Source of the DNA: Methylobacterium sp. R2-1
Lineage (GTDB): Bacteria; Pseudomonadota; Alphaproteobacteria; Rhizobiales; Beijerinckiaceae
Reading direction: 5' to 3'
DNA: 64,000 bases
Assembly: GCF_014191355.1 (NCBI RefSeq)
Contig: NZ_JACHWM010000001.1
Span: 124,001-188,000, forward strand
Shown: positions 9,474 to 18,658 of the stretch, piece by piece
Layout of the letters: every line of letters begins with the position of its first letter
How positions within the stretch are numbered: position 1 is the stretch's first letter
Program-made: the position numbers and the translations under genes
The notes under the pieces: model-generated
Database searches by the model: none
What the model saw: only the letters and a program-made list of their open reading frames with translations
Told to the model about the DNA's origin: nothing

Positions 9474-9659
9474 ATGCGCTACGAACTCTATCGCGACGCG
9501 GGCGGACAGTGGCGCTGGCGCCTGCGTGTCCAGAACGGCAACGTCATCGCCGATTCCGGCGAGGGCTACATGCGCCGCGAGGATTGCGAGCGCGGCATCG
9601 CGCTGGTGAAGAACAGCGGCGAGGCCTCCATCGTCGACATGACGACGAAGATCGCCTGA
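9474..9659 (+). CDS. DUF1508 (YegP-like) protein
   Basis: A 61-residue cytosolic protein of the DUF1508/UPF0339 family; the biochemical role is unknown. It begins at the ATG at 9474, with AGGAG about 9 bases upstream; a longer frame to 9435 lacks a ribosome site. The single domain shows the family pattern: YELYRDAGGQWRWRLRVQNGN, then ADSGEGY, a cysteine-containing helix (REDCERGIALVKN) and a final strand (ASIVDMT). YegP-type proteins usually have two such units; this one has one. It stands alone between the helicase and the secreted Tyr-rich protein. Confidence 0.85.
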   Translation: MRYELYRDAGGQWRWRLRVQNGNVIADSGEGYMRREDCERGIALVKNSGEASIVDMTTKIA

Positions 9660-9785
9660 CTCGGCTCGCCCGACCGGTCGGCGTTACTTTCCCGCGCAAC
9701 CGTTTGGAGCCTTCGTGCGTTCTCGCTCCCGCGGCGCGCCGCCTTCGGCGTGCGCGTTTGCGATTGCCGCAGAGGGAATGCCCAC

Positions 9786-10070
9786 TTGCTCAAGAAACTC
9801 CTCATCGCCGCGCTGATGGTCCTGGGCCTCGCCGCGGTCGCTCCGCAGGGTGCCTCGGCTGCCCCGGTTGGTCCGTCGGCCGCACTTATGACCGAAACCG
9901 CGCCCGCAACTGTCGAGAAGGCACAGTACTACTATCGCCGCGGCTGGGGTCCGCGCCCCTACTACGGTCGCCGCTTCTACGGCCCGCGCCCGTTCTACCG
10001 TCGCCCGTACTACCGCCGTCCGTATTACGGTCCGCGGCGCTTCTACGGCCCGCGCCGTTTCTACTACTAA
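9786..10070 (+). CDS. Secreted Tyr/Arg/Pro-rich small protein
   Basis: A 94-aa exported protein of unknown function. I place the start at the TTG at 9786, because AGAGGG lies about 9 bases upstream and the next residues (LLKKLLIAALMVLGLAAVAPQGASA) form a perfect signal peptide with an AxA cleavage site near residue 24. An ATG at 9750 in the same frame would add an unsuitable leader. The mature part begins with a Thr/Ala-rich linker and ends in tandem repeats of YYRRP and FYGPRR, almost only Y, R, P, G and F. This very basic, aromatic tail may bind anionic surface polymers (inference). A strong terminator follows. Confidence 0.75.
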   Translation: MLKKLLIAALMVLGLAAVAPQGASAAPVGPSAALMTETAPATVEKAQYYYRRGWGPRPYYGRRFYGPRPFYRRPYYRRPYYGPRRFYGPRRFYY

Positions 10071-10125
10071 GGTCATCGGACCGATCGGGCGAACCCATCG
10101 GCTAACCGGAGCGACCGTTTGACAA

Positions 10126-10160
10126 AGAAGCCCGGAGCGTCGCCGCTTCGGGCTTCTTCG
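10126..10160 (+). terminator. Intrinsic terminator-like hairpin
   Basis: GAAGCCCGGAGCG pairs with CGCTTCGGGCTTC (one G-T pair) around TCGC, followed by TTCG. It lies 55 bp after the Tyr-rich secreted protein. Confidence 0.75.
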
Positions 10161-10278
10161 CGTTCACGCATACGCCTGCGGGATACAGTCCGGTGCTTTC
10201 CGAAAAGCCTTGAGCGGATGTAGGATGGTATTCGAGCGAGTGGGCCCGCGTGAGACGGGCCGCTCCGGAGGACGCCCC

Positions 10279-10422
10279 ATGATCGATCTCGTGACGCGGC
10301 AGCGGCGCGCGATTGCGCCCCCACGCACCGTTTCCTGGCAGGATATTCCCCTGGAGCTGTTCGTCTGCGCCGCGGCGATCTTCCTCGCCGCCGGGCTGGA
10401 GCTTCTCGGCCTGATGCCCTGA
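10279..10422 (+). CDS. 47-aa single-pass membrane protein
   Basis: A very small protein starting at the ATG at 10279, set by GGAGG with a 7-base spacer; a longer in-frame start at 10210 has no such site. Residues 1-22 are polar and basic (RQRRAIAPPR), and residues about 25-45 (PLELFVCAAAIFLAAGLELLG) form one transmembrane helix, so the basic N-terminus should stay in the cytoplasm. It ends two residues after the helix. No family recognised. It is flanked by a terminator upstream and by the thioesterase gene 90 bp downstream. Confidence 0.65.
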   Translation: MIDLVTRQRRAIAPPRTVSWQDIPLELFVCAAAIFLAAGLELLGLMP

Positions 10423-10512
10423 CGGACACTCTCCCCGCCTCTGGCGCGGGACCTTTGGCCGTGCTTGGCTGTCGCTCAACGCATCGTCGAATCGGCGGCA
10501 CAGGGGGGATCG

Positions 10513-10917
10513 ATGACACAGACGGTCGATGTGGGAGAGACCCATCCTATCGGCGATCTGACCGTGCGCACCATCGCCATGCCCGCCGATACCAACGCCA
10601 ACGGCGACATCTTCGGCGGCTGGGTGCTGTCGCAGATGGACCAGGCCGGCGGCATTGCCGGGGTCGAGCGGGCGCAGGGGCGGGTCGTGACGGTGGCCGT
10701 CGATGCGATGACCTTCATCCGGCCGGTGCGGGTCGGGGACGTGTTGTGCGTCTACACCCGGATCGGCCACGTCGGGCGCACCTCGATGAAGATCCATCTC
10801 GAAGCCTGGGCCCGGCGCTTCCAAACGCAGTTCCGCGAGAAGGTGACCGAGGCGACCTTCACCTTCGTCGCCATCGACGAGGCGGGCCGGCCGCGCCCGA
10901 TCCCGTATGATCGGTGA
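10513..10917 (+). CDS. yciA: Acyl-CoA thioesterase, YciA-type hotdog fold
   Basis: Hydrolyses acyl-CoA esters to free acid and CoA in the cytosol. It is 134 aa from the ATG at 10513, next to a G-rich ribosome site (GGGGGGA, 4 bases away). The hotdog fold shows the family signature DTNANGDIFGGWVLSQMDQA (catalytic Asp/Asn area), then VVTVAVDAMTFIRPVRVGDVL and the SMKIHLEAWA strand. The C-terminus TFTFVAIDEAGRPRPIP is typical of YciA. It is likely monocistronic and faces the same way as the metallo-hydrolase 87 bp downstream. Confidence 0.92.
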   Translation: MTQTVDVGETHPIGDLTVRTIAMPADTNANGDIFGGWVLSQMDQAGGIAGVERAQGRVVTVAVDAMTFIRPVRVGDVLCVYTRIGHVGRTSMKIHLEAWARRFQTQFREKVTEATFTFVAIDEAGRPRPIPYDR

Positions 10918-11004
10918 GGGCTGCGGGCTGAGTCGCCGCGCATTGGCGCTTCCCGGCGCGACGGTCTAGAACCGAACACGACCTCCTCAATTTGCCGAGT
11001 CCGC

Positions 11005-11649
11005 ATGCCCGCCACGCCCCGCGCCGCGATCATCCCGGTGACCCCGTTCCAGCAGAACTGCACCCTGATCTGGGACGAGGCCACCAAGGTCGGCGCCGTG
11101 GTCGATCCCGGCGGCGACCTGGACCGGATCGAGGCGGCCATCCGCTCGCAGGGCGTCAAGGTCGAGAAGATCCTGCTCACTCACGGCCATATCGATCATG
11201 CCGGCGGCGCCGCCGAGTTGAAGGAGCGGCTCGGCGTCCCCGTCGAGGGGCCGCACGAGGCGGACAAGTTCCTGCTCGATTCCCTGCCCGAGACGGGTGC
11301 GAATTACGGCCTCGACGGTGCCCGTGTTGTCACGCCGGACCGCTGGCTCAGCGAGGGTGACAGCGTCGCAGTCGGCGGCCTCACCTTCGACATCTGGCAC
11401 GCCCCGGGCCACTCTCCCGGCAGCGTCGTGTTCATGAGCCGCGACGCCCGCTTCGCCCTGGTCGGCGACGTAGTATTCCAAGGCTCGGTCGGCCGCACCG
11501 ATCTCCCCGGCGGCAGCCACGAGCAACTGATCCAGATGATCAAGGAGAAGGTCTTGCCGCTCGGCGACGACGTCGCCTTCATTCCTGGCCACGGACCGAC
11601 CGGGACGCTTGGGCAGGAGCGGTTGACCAACCCATTCCTGCAGGGGTGA
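11005..11649 (+). CDS. MBL-fold metallo-hydrolase (glyoxalase II-like, YcbL type)
   Basis: Cytosolic binuclear-zinc hydrolase of the metallo-beta-lactamase fold; the YcbL/glyoxalase II group usually acts on glutathione thioesters such as S-lactoylglutathione, but the substrate is inferred. It is 214 aa from the ATG at 11005. Metal ligands are visible in LTHGHIDHAGG (HxHxDH), HAPGHSPGS, the Asp of LVGDVVFQGSVGRTD and the final FIPGHGPTGT. It has only the catalytic domain and lacks the C-terminal helical domain of GloB, as in YcbL. Its neighbours do not narrow the role. Confidence 0.9.
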   Translation: MPATPRAAIIPVTPFQQNCTLIWDEATKVGAVVDPGGDLDRIEAAIRSQGVKVEKILLTHGHIDHAGGAAELKERLGVPVEGPHEADKFLLDSLPETGANYGLDGARVVTPDRWLSEGDSVAVGGLTFDIWHAPGHSPGSVVFMSRDARFALVGDVVFQGSVGRTDLPGGSHEQLIQMIKEKVLPLGDDVAFIPGHGPTGTLGQERLTNPFLQG

Positions 11650-11836
11650 CCGCCCTCGCGCACACCTGTCTCACGCCTGCCTCGGGTGATCCGATCCGGA
11701 TCTGGCCGATTGGTCGGCGAGCCTAACGGGAGTTTAACGGAACCGCGTCAAAATCGGGTTGCGGTGGCGCTTTCCCGACGCGAAAAGCGATGCAAAATCA
11801 GGGGGGAACGCCTATATGGGAACAAGACGGAGATAG

Positions 11837-14347
<2,511 letters not shown>

Positions 14348-14365
14348 TCGTCACGACGGTGCGGG

Positions 14366-15115
14366 TCAGGCCCGCGCCGCCATTCCGTCGGGCAATCCGT
14401 CAAAAGAGTCGATCAAGAAGGCACGGGCCCGGCTGACACGGCTCTTGACCGTGCCGACCTGGCAGCCGAGCCGTTCGGCCGCCTCCTCGTAGGTGAAGCC
14501 CTCGGCGCCCACGAGCAAGAGCGCCTGCCGCTGCGGCAGCGGCAGCGTGCCGATCAGATTCATCACCATCCGCAGGCCCGCCGCGTGCTCCTGATCGGGA
14601 TGGGCTGTGAGCGTGCTGGCGTGAACGCCATCGGCGTCCTCCACTTCGCGCCGTCCCTTGCGCACCTCCGTGTAGAACTGGTTGCGCAGGATGGTGAAGA
14701 GCCATGCCGTGAAGTTCGTGCCCGGCGTGAACCGTTCGCGATTCGCCCAGGCCTTGACCATGGTCTCCTGAACGAGGTCGTCGGCTCGGGTCGGGTTCGC
14801 GGTGAGTGAGATCGCGAAGGTGCGCAGCATCGGAAGCGCCTTCACGAGATCGTCGCGGAAGAGGGTCTCGACCTTCCCGCCATGAACCGTGAGCGCGGCC
14901 TCGAAATGTTGCAGAAGCTCGGCAAGTCGGCCGGGGAGGGGCGCTTGGCTGGCGAGATCGAAGTAGTCGCGCAGAGCGAGGGTCAGGTGCCCGGTGACAG
15001 TCTTTGCCGGTTCATCCCGGTCTGACCCGGGATCTTTCGGCAACATGTGGCAAGGCGGTTCGTCAGGCATCCGAAGTGGTACCTCGGCAAAGGCAGGAGC
15101 GATGTGAGTAGCCAT
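14366..15115 (-). CDS. EcfG-type sigma factor with NepR-like N-terminal segment
   Basis: ECF sigma factor of the EcfG group, which drives the alphaproteobacterial general stress response. It is 249 aa from the ATG at 15115; later in-frame ATGs exist and the start is not firm. Sigma-2 (about 86-157) has ADDLVQETMVKAWANRERF, FTAWLFTILRNQFY and RRREVEDADG-like KGRREVEDADG, hallmarks of EcfG. Sigma-4 (about 185-238) has LPLPQRQALLLV, TYEEAAERLGC and GTVKSRVSRAR. Residues 42-75 (from GHLTLALRDYFD to LAELLQHFEAAL) align without gaps to the two-helix core of NepR, the anti-EcfG factor. This suggests a built-in or vestigial inhibitor. Known members regulate stress genes from GGAAC-N16/17-CGTT promoters, two of which lie in this window. 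Confidence 0.88.
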   Translation of the reverse strand: MATHIAPAFAEVPLRMPDEPPCHMLPKDPGSDRDEPAKTVTGHLTLALRDYFDLASQAPLPGRLAELLQHFEAALTVHGGKVETLFRDDLVKALPMLRTFAISLTANPTRADDLVQETMVKAWANRERFTPGTNFTAWLFTILRNQFYTEVRKGRREVEDADGVHASTLTAHPDQEHAAGLRMVMNLIGTLPLPQRQALLLVGAEGFTYEEAAERLGCQVGTVKSRVSRARAFLIDSFDGLPDGMAARA

Positions 15116-15269
15116 CACTCGGTAGCAATTTAAAAATGAACTAATCCTAAACGGTGCCGAGAAGCGCCTATCCGAGCGCAGCTGCCGACCAGTCTGCCTG
15201 CAAAGCTAATCGATTTGTTTCCAAAGTTTTCTCAAAGACTGGCTTCGCTGCGAATCGAGGTGGCTGACA

Positions 15270-15287
15270 ATTGAGGCATGCCTCAAT
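15270..15287. promoter_or_regulatory. 18-bp perfect palindrome, operator candidate
   Basis: ATTGAGGCATGCCTCAAT reads the same on both strands. It lies in the 375-bp divergent gap between the EcfG-type sigma factor (-) and mscL (+), about 155 bp from the first and 204 bp from the second. The rest of the gap holds an A/T-rich stretch near 15125-15150 but no gene that I can support. The regulator that would bind is unknown. Confidence 0.55.
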
Positions 15288-15490
15288 CTACTTTTGGCTT
15301 GGCCGTGAAGGCTTCCATGCACCGGCTCGTGCGTGTGGCGCGTCGGGAGATCGGAGGCCACCGCACGAATCCGGCCGTGATCAGTTGGTCGGGTCACGAC
15401 GACCGGGGGCATCCTCTTGGCAGCTGCGGCCTCCGGCATAGCTTCGGAGGCGGCGCGTTCTGTTCGAGACGCCGTCGAAGGAGGCCCTGC

Positions 15491-15916
15491 ATGCTGGAAG
15501 AGTTCAAGAAGTTTGCGTTGCGTGGCAACGTGGTCGATCTCGCCGTCGGCGTGATCATCGGCGCGGCGTTCGGTGCGATCGTCAATTCGCTGGTTCAAGA
15601 CGTGATCATGCCGATCATCGGCGCAATCACCGGCGGCCTCGATTTCTCGAACTACTACATCCCGCTGTCGTCGAAGGTACAGACAGGCATGCCCTACGCC
15701 GAGGCGAAGAAAGTCGGCGCAGTGATCGGCTACGGCCAGTTCCTGACGCTGGCGGTGAACTTCACCATCATCGCCTTCGTGCTGTTCATCGTGATTCGGG
15801 CTATCAATACCTTGAAGTCTAAGGAAGAAGCCAAGCCGAAGCCCGAGGCAGATGTGCCGGCCGAGGTGAAGCTGCTGGCCGAAATCCGGGATCTGCTGGC
15901 GGTACGAAAGGCCTGA
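15491..15916 (+). CDS. mscL: Large-conductance mechanosensitive channel
   Basis: Inner-membrane emergency valve that opens under hypo-osmotic shock. It is 141 aa from the ATG at 15491, set by AGGAGG with a 7-base spacer; a longer frame to 15278 is not protein-like. The N-terminus [31 protein letters not shown] is the pore-lining helix with the Gly/Ala pattern of MscL. A periplasmic loop ([15 protein letters not shown]) precedes the second helix ([23 protein letters not shown]), and the cytoplasmic end is a charged helix ending LLAEIRDLL. It lies between the two stress-related genes and converges with the small NepR-like gene, 6 bp apart. Confidence 0.97.
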   Translation: MLEEFKKFALRGNVVDLAVGVIIGAAFGAIVNSLVQDVIMPIIGAITGGLDFSNYYIPLSSKVQTGMPYAEAKKVGAVIGYGQFLTLAVNFTIIAFVLFIVIRAINTLKSKEEAKPKPEADVPAEVKLLAEIRDLLAVRKA

Positions 15917-15922
15917 GCGGTC

Positions 15923-16213
15923 CTACTTCCTGCCCTCGTTCTCGTCAGGGGCGACGCCGAAGGCATCGAGGATCCGATCAAGCGCCTGTTCGACGGCTTC
16001 CGTACCTTCCTCGTGCGTCTTCAGCCGCGTCTCGAGCCGGCGGATCTGTGGCTCGAACTTTTCCGGTACGGATGGTTCGTCGCCGAGGAAACGCGGCTCG
16101 GGAGCCGCCTCGGTGAGGACGCCGCGCAGTTCGTGACCGAGATGGTCGCGAACAGATTCCGGCAGCGGTGGGCTGTCAGAAAGCTTTTCGGGCGAGGTGT
16201 CGGGGCCGCTCAT
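15923..16213 (-). CDS. Small NepR-like protein (putative anti-sigma factor)
   Basis: A 96-aa acidic, soluble protein. Two ATGs are adjacent (16216 and 16213); AGGA six bases before 16213 favours the latter. Residues about 20-34 (SVRDHLGHELRGVLTEA) resemble the first NepR helix, and after a 7-residue insertion DEPSVPEKFEPQIRRLE resembles the second (consensus EPVPDRFLDLLRRLE). A coiled-coil-like C-terminus (TRLKTHEEGTEAVEQALDRIL) is not typical of NepR. NepR proteins bind EcfG sigma factors until phosphorylated PhyR removes them. The nearby EcfG-type gene supports this reading, but the family call is by eye only and needs a profile search. No phyR is in the window. Confidence 0.55.
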   Translation of the reverse strand: MSGPDTSPEKLSDSPPLPESVRDHLGHELRGVLTEAAPEPRFLGDEPSVPEKFEPQIRRLETRLKTHEEGTEAVEQALDRILDAFGVAPDENEGRK

Positions 16214-16405
16214 CATCAGTCCTGATCTGCTGAAGCGTTGTCTCGCACGGATAACTGATCGAAGACATAGACCGTTGCGTCCGGCTCCATCGTGAGCTGT
16301 CGGCACAAGTCAGCCGAAGAGCCGGGCGGCACTGCCCGTTCCGGGCGCCGAGTTCAGTCCGAGCGTTGTCGCGAACGACAAAGCGCAGAGCCCAAGGACG
16401 AGGCA

Positions 16406-16438
16406 CAAAAACGGCCCCGGCACTGGGTGCCGGGGCCG
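16406..16438 (-). terminator. Intrinsic terminator for the DUF1236 gene
   Basis: GGCCCCGGCA and TGCCGGGGCC form a perfect 10-bp stem with loop CTGGG. The AAAAA to its left becomes a U-run in the minus-strand transcript, so it terminates the gene ending at 16479. Confidence 0.85.
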
Positions 16439-16478
16439 GATGGCGCCGCCCTGGAAGGGCGGCCCGTAAGGTGGGTGC

Positions 16479-16892
16479 TTAGTCGAGCACTTCGATGATC
16501 CGATGGCGGCCATCGACCAGCACCGGGCGATCGTTGACGACGGTGTAGCGGGTACCGCGGGTCACGTTGTACTCGTTCGGCACGTCGTAATAGGTCACGC
16601 CGGAGGACGGCAGGGTGGAGCCGACGACGACGCGGCCGTCATAATCGTAGGAGCGGACGTTGCGCTCGCGAACGTACGAGCGGAACCGCGGACGGTCCTC
16701 GACGCCGAGAATGCCACCAATCGTTCCAGTGGCCGCGCCGACCGCACCTCCGACGATGCCGCCGATCGGGCCGGCCGCATCCGCGCCTTCCTGGGCACCG
16801 CGCTCTGCACCGCGCAGGGTGCCCTGAGCCTGGGCCGCCATGGGCAGAGCAAGGGCGATGGCCGAGGCGGCGAGAAGGGTCTTGATCTTCAT
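16479..16892 (-). CDS. Exported DUF1236 protein with glycine-zipper segment
   Basis: A 137-aa periplasmic or envelope protein of unknown role. The ATG at 16892 has GGAG 9 bases upstream; the same frame stays open to 17456 but that part only overlaps the aminotransferase. Residues 1-22 (MKIKTLLAASAIALALPMAA...) are a signal peptide cleaved after AQA. Then a Gly/Ala-rich segment (IGGIVGGAVGAATGTIGGILG, about 43-63) looks like a glycine zipper that could insert in membranes. The C-terminus (about 100-137: YYDVPNEYNV, RYTVVNDRPVLVDGRHRIIEVL) is the DUF1236 domain common in Hyphomicrobiales. It ends at a strong terminator and appears monocistronic. Confidence 0.85.
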   Translation of the reverse strand: MKIKTLLAASAIALALPMAAQAQGTLRGAERGAQEGADAAGPIGGIVGGAVGAATGTIGGILGVEDRPRFRSYVRERNVRSYDYDGRVVVGSTLPSSGVTYYDVPNEYNVTRGTRYTVVNDRPVLVDGRHRIIEVLD

Positions 16893-17101
16893 TCGAGCAA
16901 CTCCGTCGTTATGACGTCCGCCGCGATCCAGGCGCAGCGAAGCATGGCCCTGTAACGTCCGAGCCTCGAATTCGGATGCATGGAAAATCGAGAAAGGCCG
17001 AGATTGCTCGAAGTTGCCTGATTCGAAGGCAGAGCTTTCCCTGATCTGCCGCGTGTGGGCGCGGATGCTTCCGTGATGCCGGCCGCGACGCCCGCCGGGT
17101 A

Positions 17102-18283
17102 TCAGCCGGGGGCGCACTCGGACAGGAATCGCTCCATCCGCTCCAGGGCTTTGGCGATGTTCTCGGCGGAGTTGGCGTAGGACAGACGGAGATAGCCCTC
17201 GCCGTGCACGCCGAAATCGGGACCGCCGATCACCGCCACGCCCGCCTCGTCGAGGAGCGCGGTCGCGAGGGGCTTGGCCTTCCAGCCGGTCCGGGCAATG
17301 TTCGGAAAGGCGTAGAACGCTCCCTTGGGTGTGACGCAGGAGACGTTGGGCAGGCGGTTCAGGCCATCCACGACGAGTTGCCGCCGCCGATCGAACTCGG
17401 CGACCATCGTGGCGATGCAGTCCTGCGGCCCGTCGAGGGCGGCGATGCCGCCCCATTGCGTGGCGGCGTTGACGCAGGAGAACGAGTTCACGGCGAGCTT
17501 TCGGGCGGCGTCGTAGAGAGGCTTCGGCCAGACCGACCAGCCGAGCCGCCAGCCCGTCATCGCGTAGGTCTTCGAGGCACCATCGAGATAGATCAGGCGA
17601 TCGCGGATCTCGGGATAGGCGAGTAGGGAGACATGCGCCTGCCCGTCATAGGTCATGGTGCCGTAGATCTCGTCGGAGAGCACGGCGATGCCGGGATGGG
17701 CGGTGAGGCCTCTCACCATGGTGTCGACCTCTGCCTTCGGCGTGACGCCGCCGGTAGGGTTCGCCGGCGAGTTGACGATCAGCAGCCGCGTACGCTCCGT
17801 GATGAGCGAGAGCGTCTCTTCCGCTGAGAAGGCAAAGCCGTTGGCTTCGCGGATCGGCACCGGGACCGGGGTCGCACCGGTGAACTCGATCATCGAGCGG
17901 TAGATCGGAAAGCCGGGGTCGGGGTAGAGGATTTCGGTGCCGGGCTCGCCGAACATCAGGATCGCCATGAACATGGTGACCTTGCCGCCCGGCACGATCA
18001 TGACCGAATCGGGCGGGACCTCGACGCCGTGGCGGCGATGGACGTCCCGCGCCACCGCCTCGCGGAGCGGTGGGAGGCCGACGGCCGGCGTGTAGCCGTG
18101 ATGGCCGTCGCGCAACGCCTTGATGCCCGCCTCGACGATATGGGCCGGCGTCGGGAAGTCCGGCTGGCCGATGCCGAGATTGATGATGTCACGGCCCTGC
18201 GCCGCGAGCGCGCCCGCGCGAGCGAGCACCGCGAAGGCGTTCTCCTCGCCGATCCGGCCGAAGGAAGGTACGACACGCAGCAT
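17102..18283 (-). CDS. Class I/II PLP-dependent aminotransferase
   Basis: Cytosolic fold-type I aminotransferase of 393 aa, similar to aspartate/aromatic or alanine-type enzymes; the substrate is not settled. It begins MLRVVPSFGRIGEEN at the ATG at 18283. Seen: INLGIGQPDFPTP near residue 35, NPTGG (VNSPANPTGG), the cofactor Asp-Tyr area LSDEIYG, and the Schiff-base lysine in LDGASKTYAMTGWRLGW. The C-terminal Arg in YLRLSYANS binds the substrate carboxylate. The sequence is full length. Upstream is a tiny membrane protein gene on the same strand, 39 bp away, perhaps in one transcript. Confidence 0.92.
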   Translation of the reverse strand: MLRVVPSFGRIGEENAFAVLARAGALAAQGRDIINLGIGQPDFPTPAHIVEAGIKALRDGHHGYTPAVGLPPLREAVARDVHRRHGVEVPPDSVMIVPGGKVTMFMAILMFGEPGTEILYPDPGFPIYRSMIEFTGATPVPVPIREANGFAFSAEETLSLITERTRLLIVNSPANPTGGVTPKAEVDTMVRGLTAHPGIAVLSDEIYGTMTYDGQAHVSLLAYPEIRDRLIYLDGASKTYAMTGWRLGWSVWPKPLYDAARKLAVNSFSCVNAATQWGGIAALDGPQDCIATMVAEFDRRRQLVVDGLNRLPNVSCVTPKGAFYAFPNIARTGWKAKPLATALLDEAGVAVIGGPDFGVHGEGYLRLSYANSAENIAKALERMERFLSECAPG

Positions 18284-18322
18284 GGCCTCGACCTTCCGTC
18301 AGGCGCCGGTCGGCGCCGGGTG

Positions 18323-18514
18323 TCAGCCGTTCGTGCGCGCGGCGAGACGGCTGGCAGCGAAAGAGATCGCGCCGCCGACGACGAACAGGATCGCGAACGT
18401 CTTGACCGCCGCGTAGAACAGGGCCGGCTCGATCCCCGTATCCGTGAAGAGCACGGCGCAGACGGCCGTGATCGGGATGAGCAGCACGATGGAAAGCGGC
18501 ACCAGCGGGTTCAT
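18323..18514 (-). CDS. 63-aa two-helix membrane protein
   Basis: A small inner-membrane protein of unknown function. It starts at the ATG at 18514. Two hydrophobic helices are visible, residues about 5-24 (VPLSIVLLIPITAVCAVLF) and 34-54 (AAVKTFAILFVVGGAISFAA), joined by an acidic loop (TDTGIEP). The C-terminus is basic (RLAARTNG), which places both ends in the cytoplasm. It lies 39 bp upstream of the aminotransferase, same strand. No good Shine-Dalgarno is evident, and no family name can be given. Confidence 0.7.
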   Translation of the reverse strand: MNPLVPLSIVLLIPITAVCAVLFTDTGIEPALFYAAVKTFAILFVVGGAISFAASRLAARTNG

Positions 18515-18658
18515 TCGACGTTACTCGCGTTCGTTGAGGGACCGCGGCGCGGCCCGAACAATAATGCGATGCGGTCTTAGCATCGCCGTTCCGCCGGAGG
18601 AAACTCCCGCGCTTCAGAATCTCTGAGCGATACGACGGCGTGGGCGGCAGGGGGCCGA

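Noticed and set aside
16893..17456. In-frame upstream extension of the DUF1236 gene
   Set aside because: It overlaps the aminotransferase 3' end and gives an Arg-rich sequence; the signal peptide and GGAG define the start at 16892.
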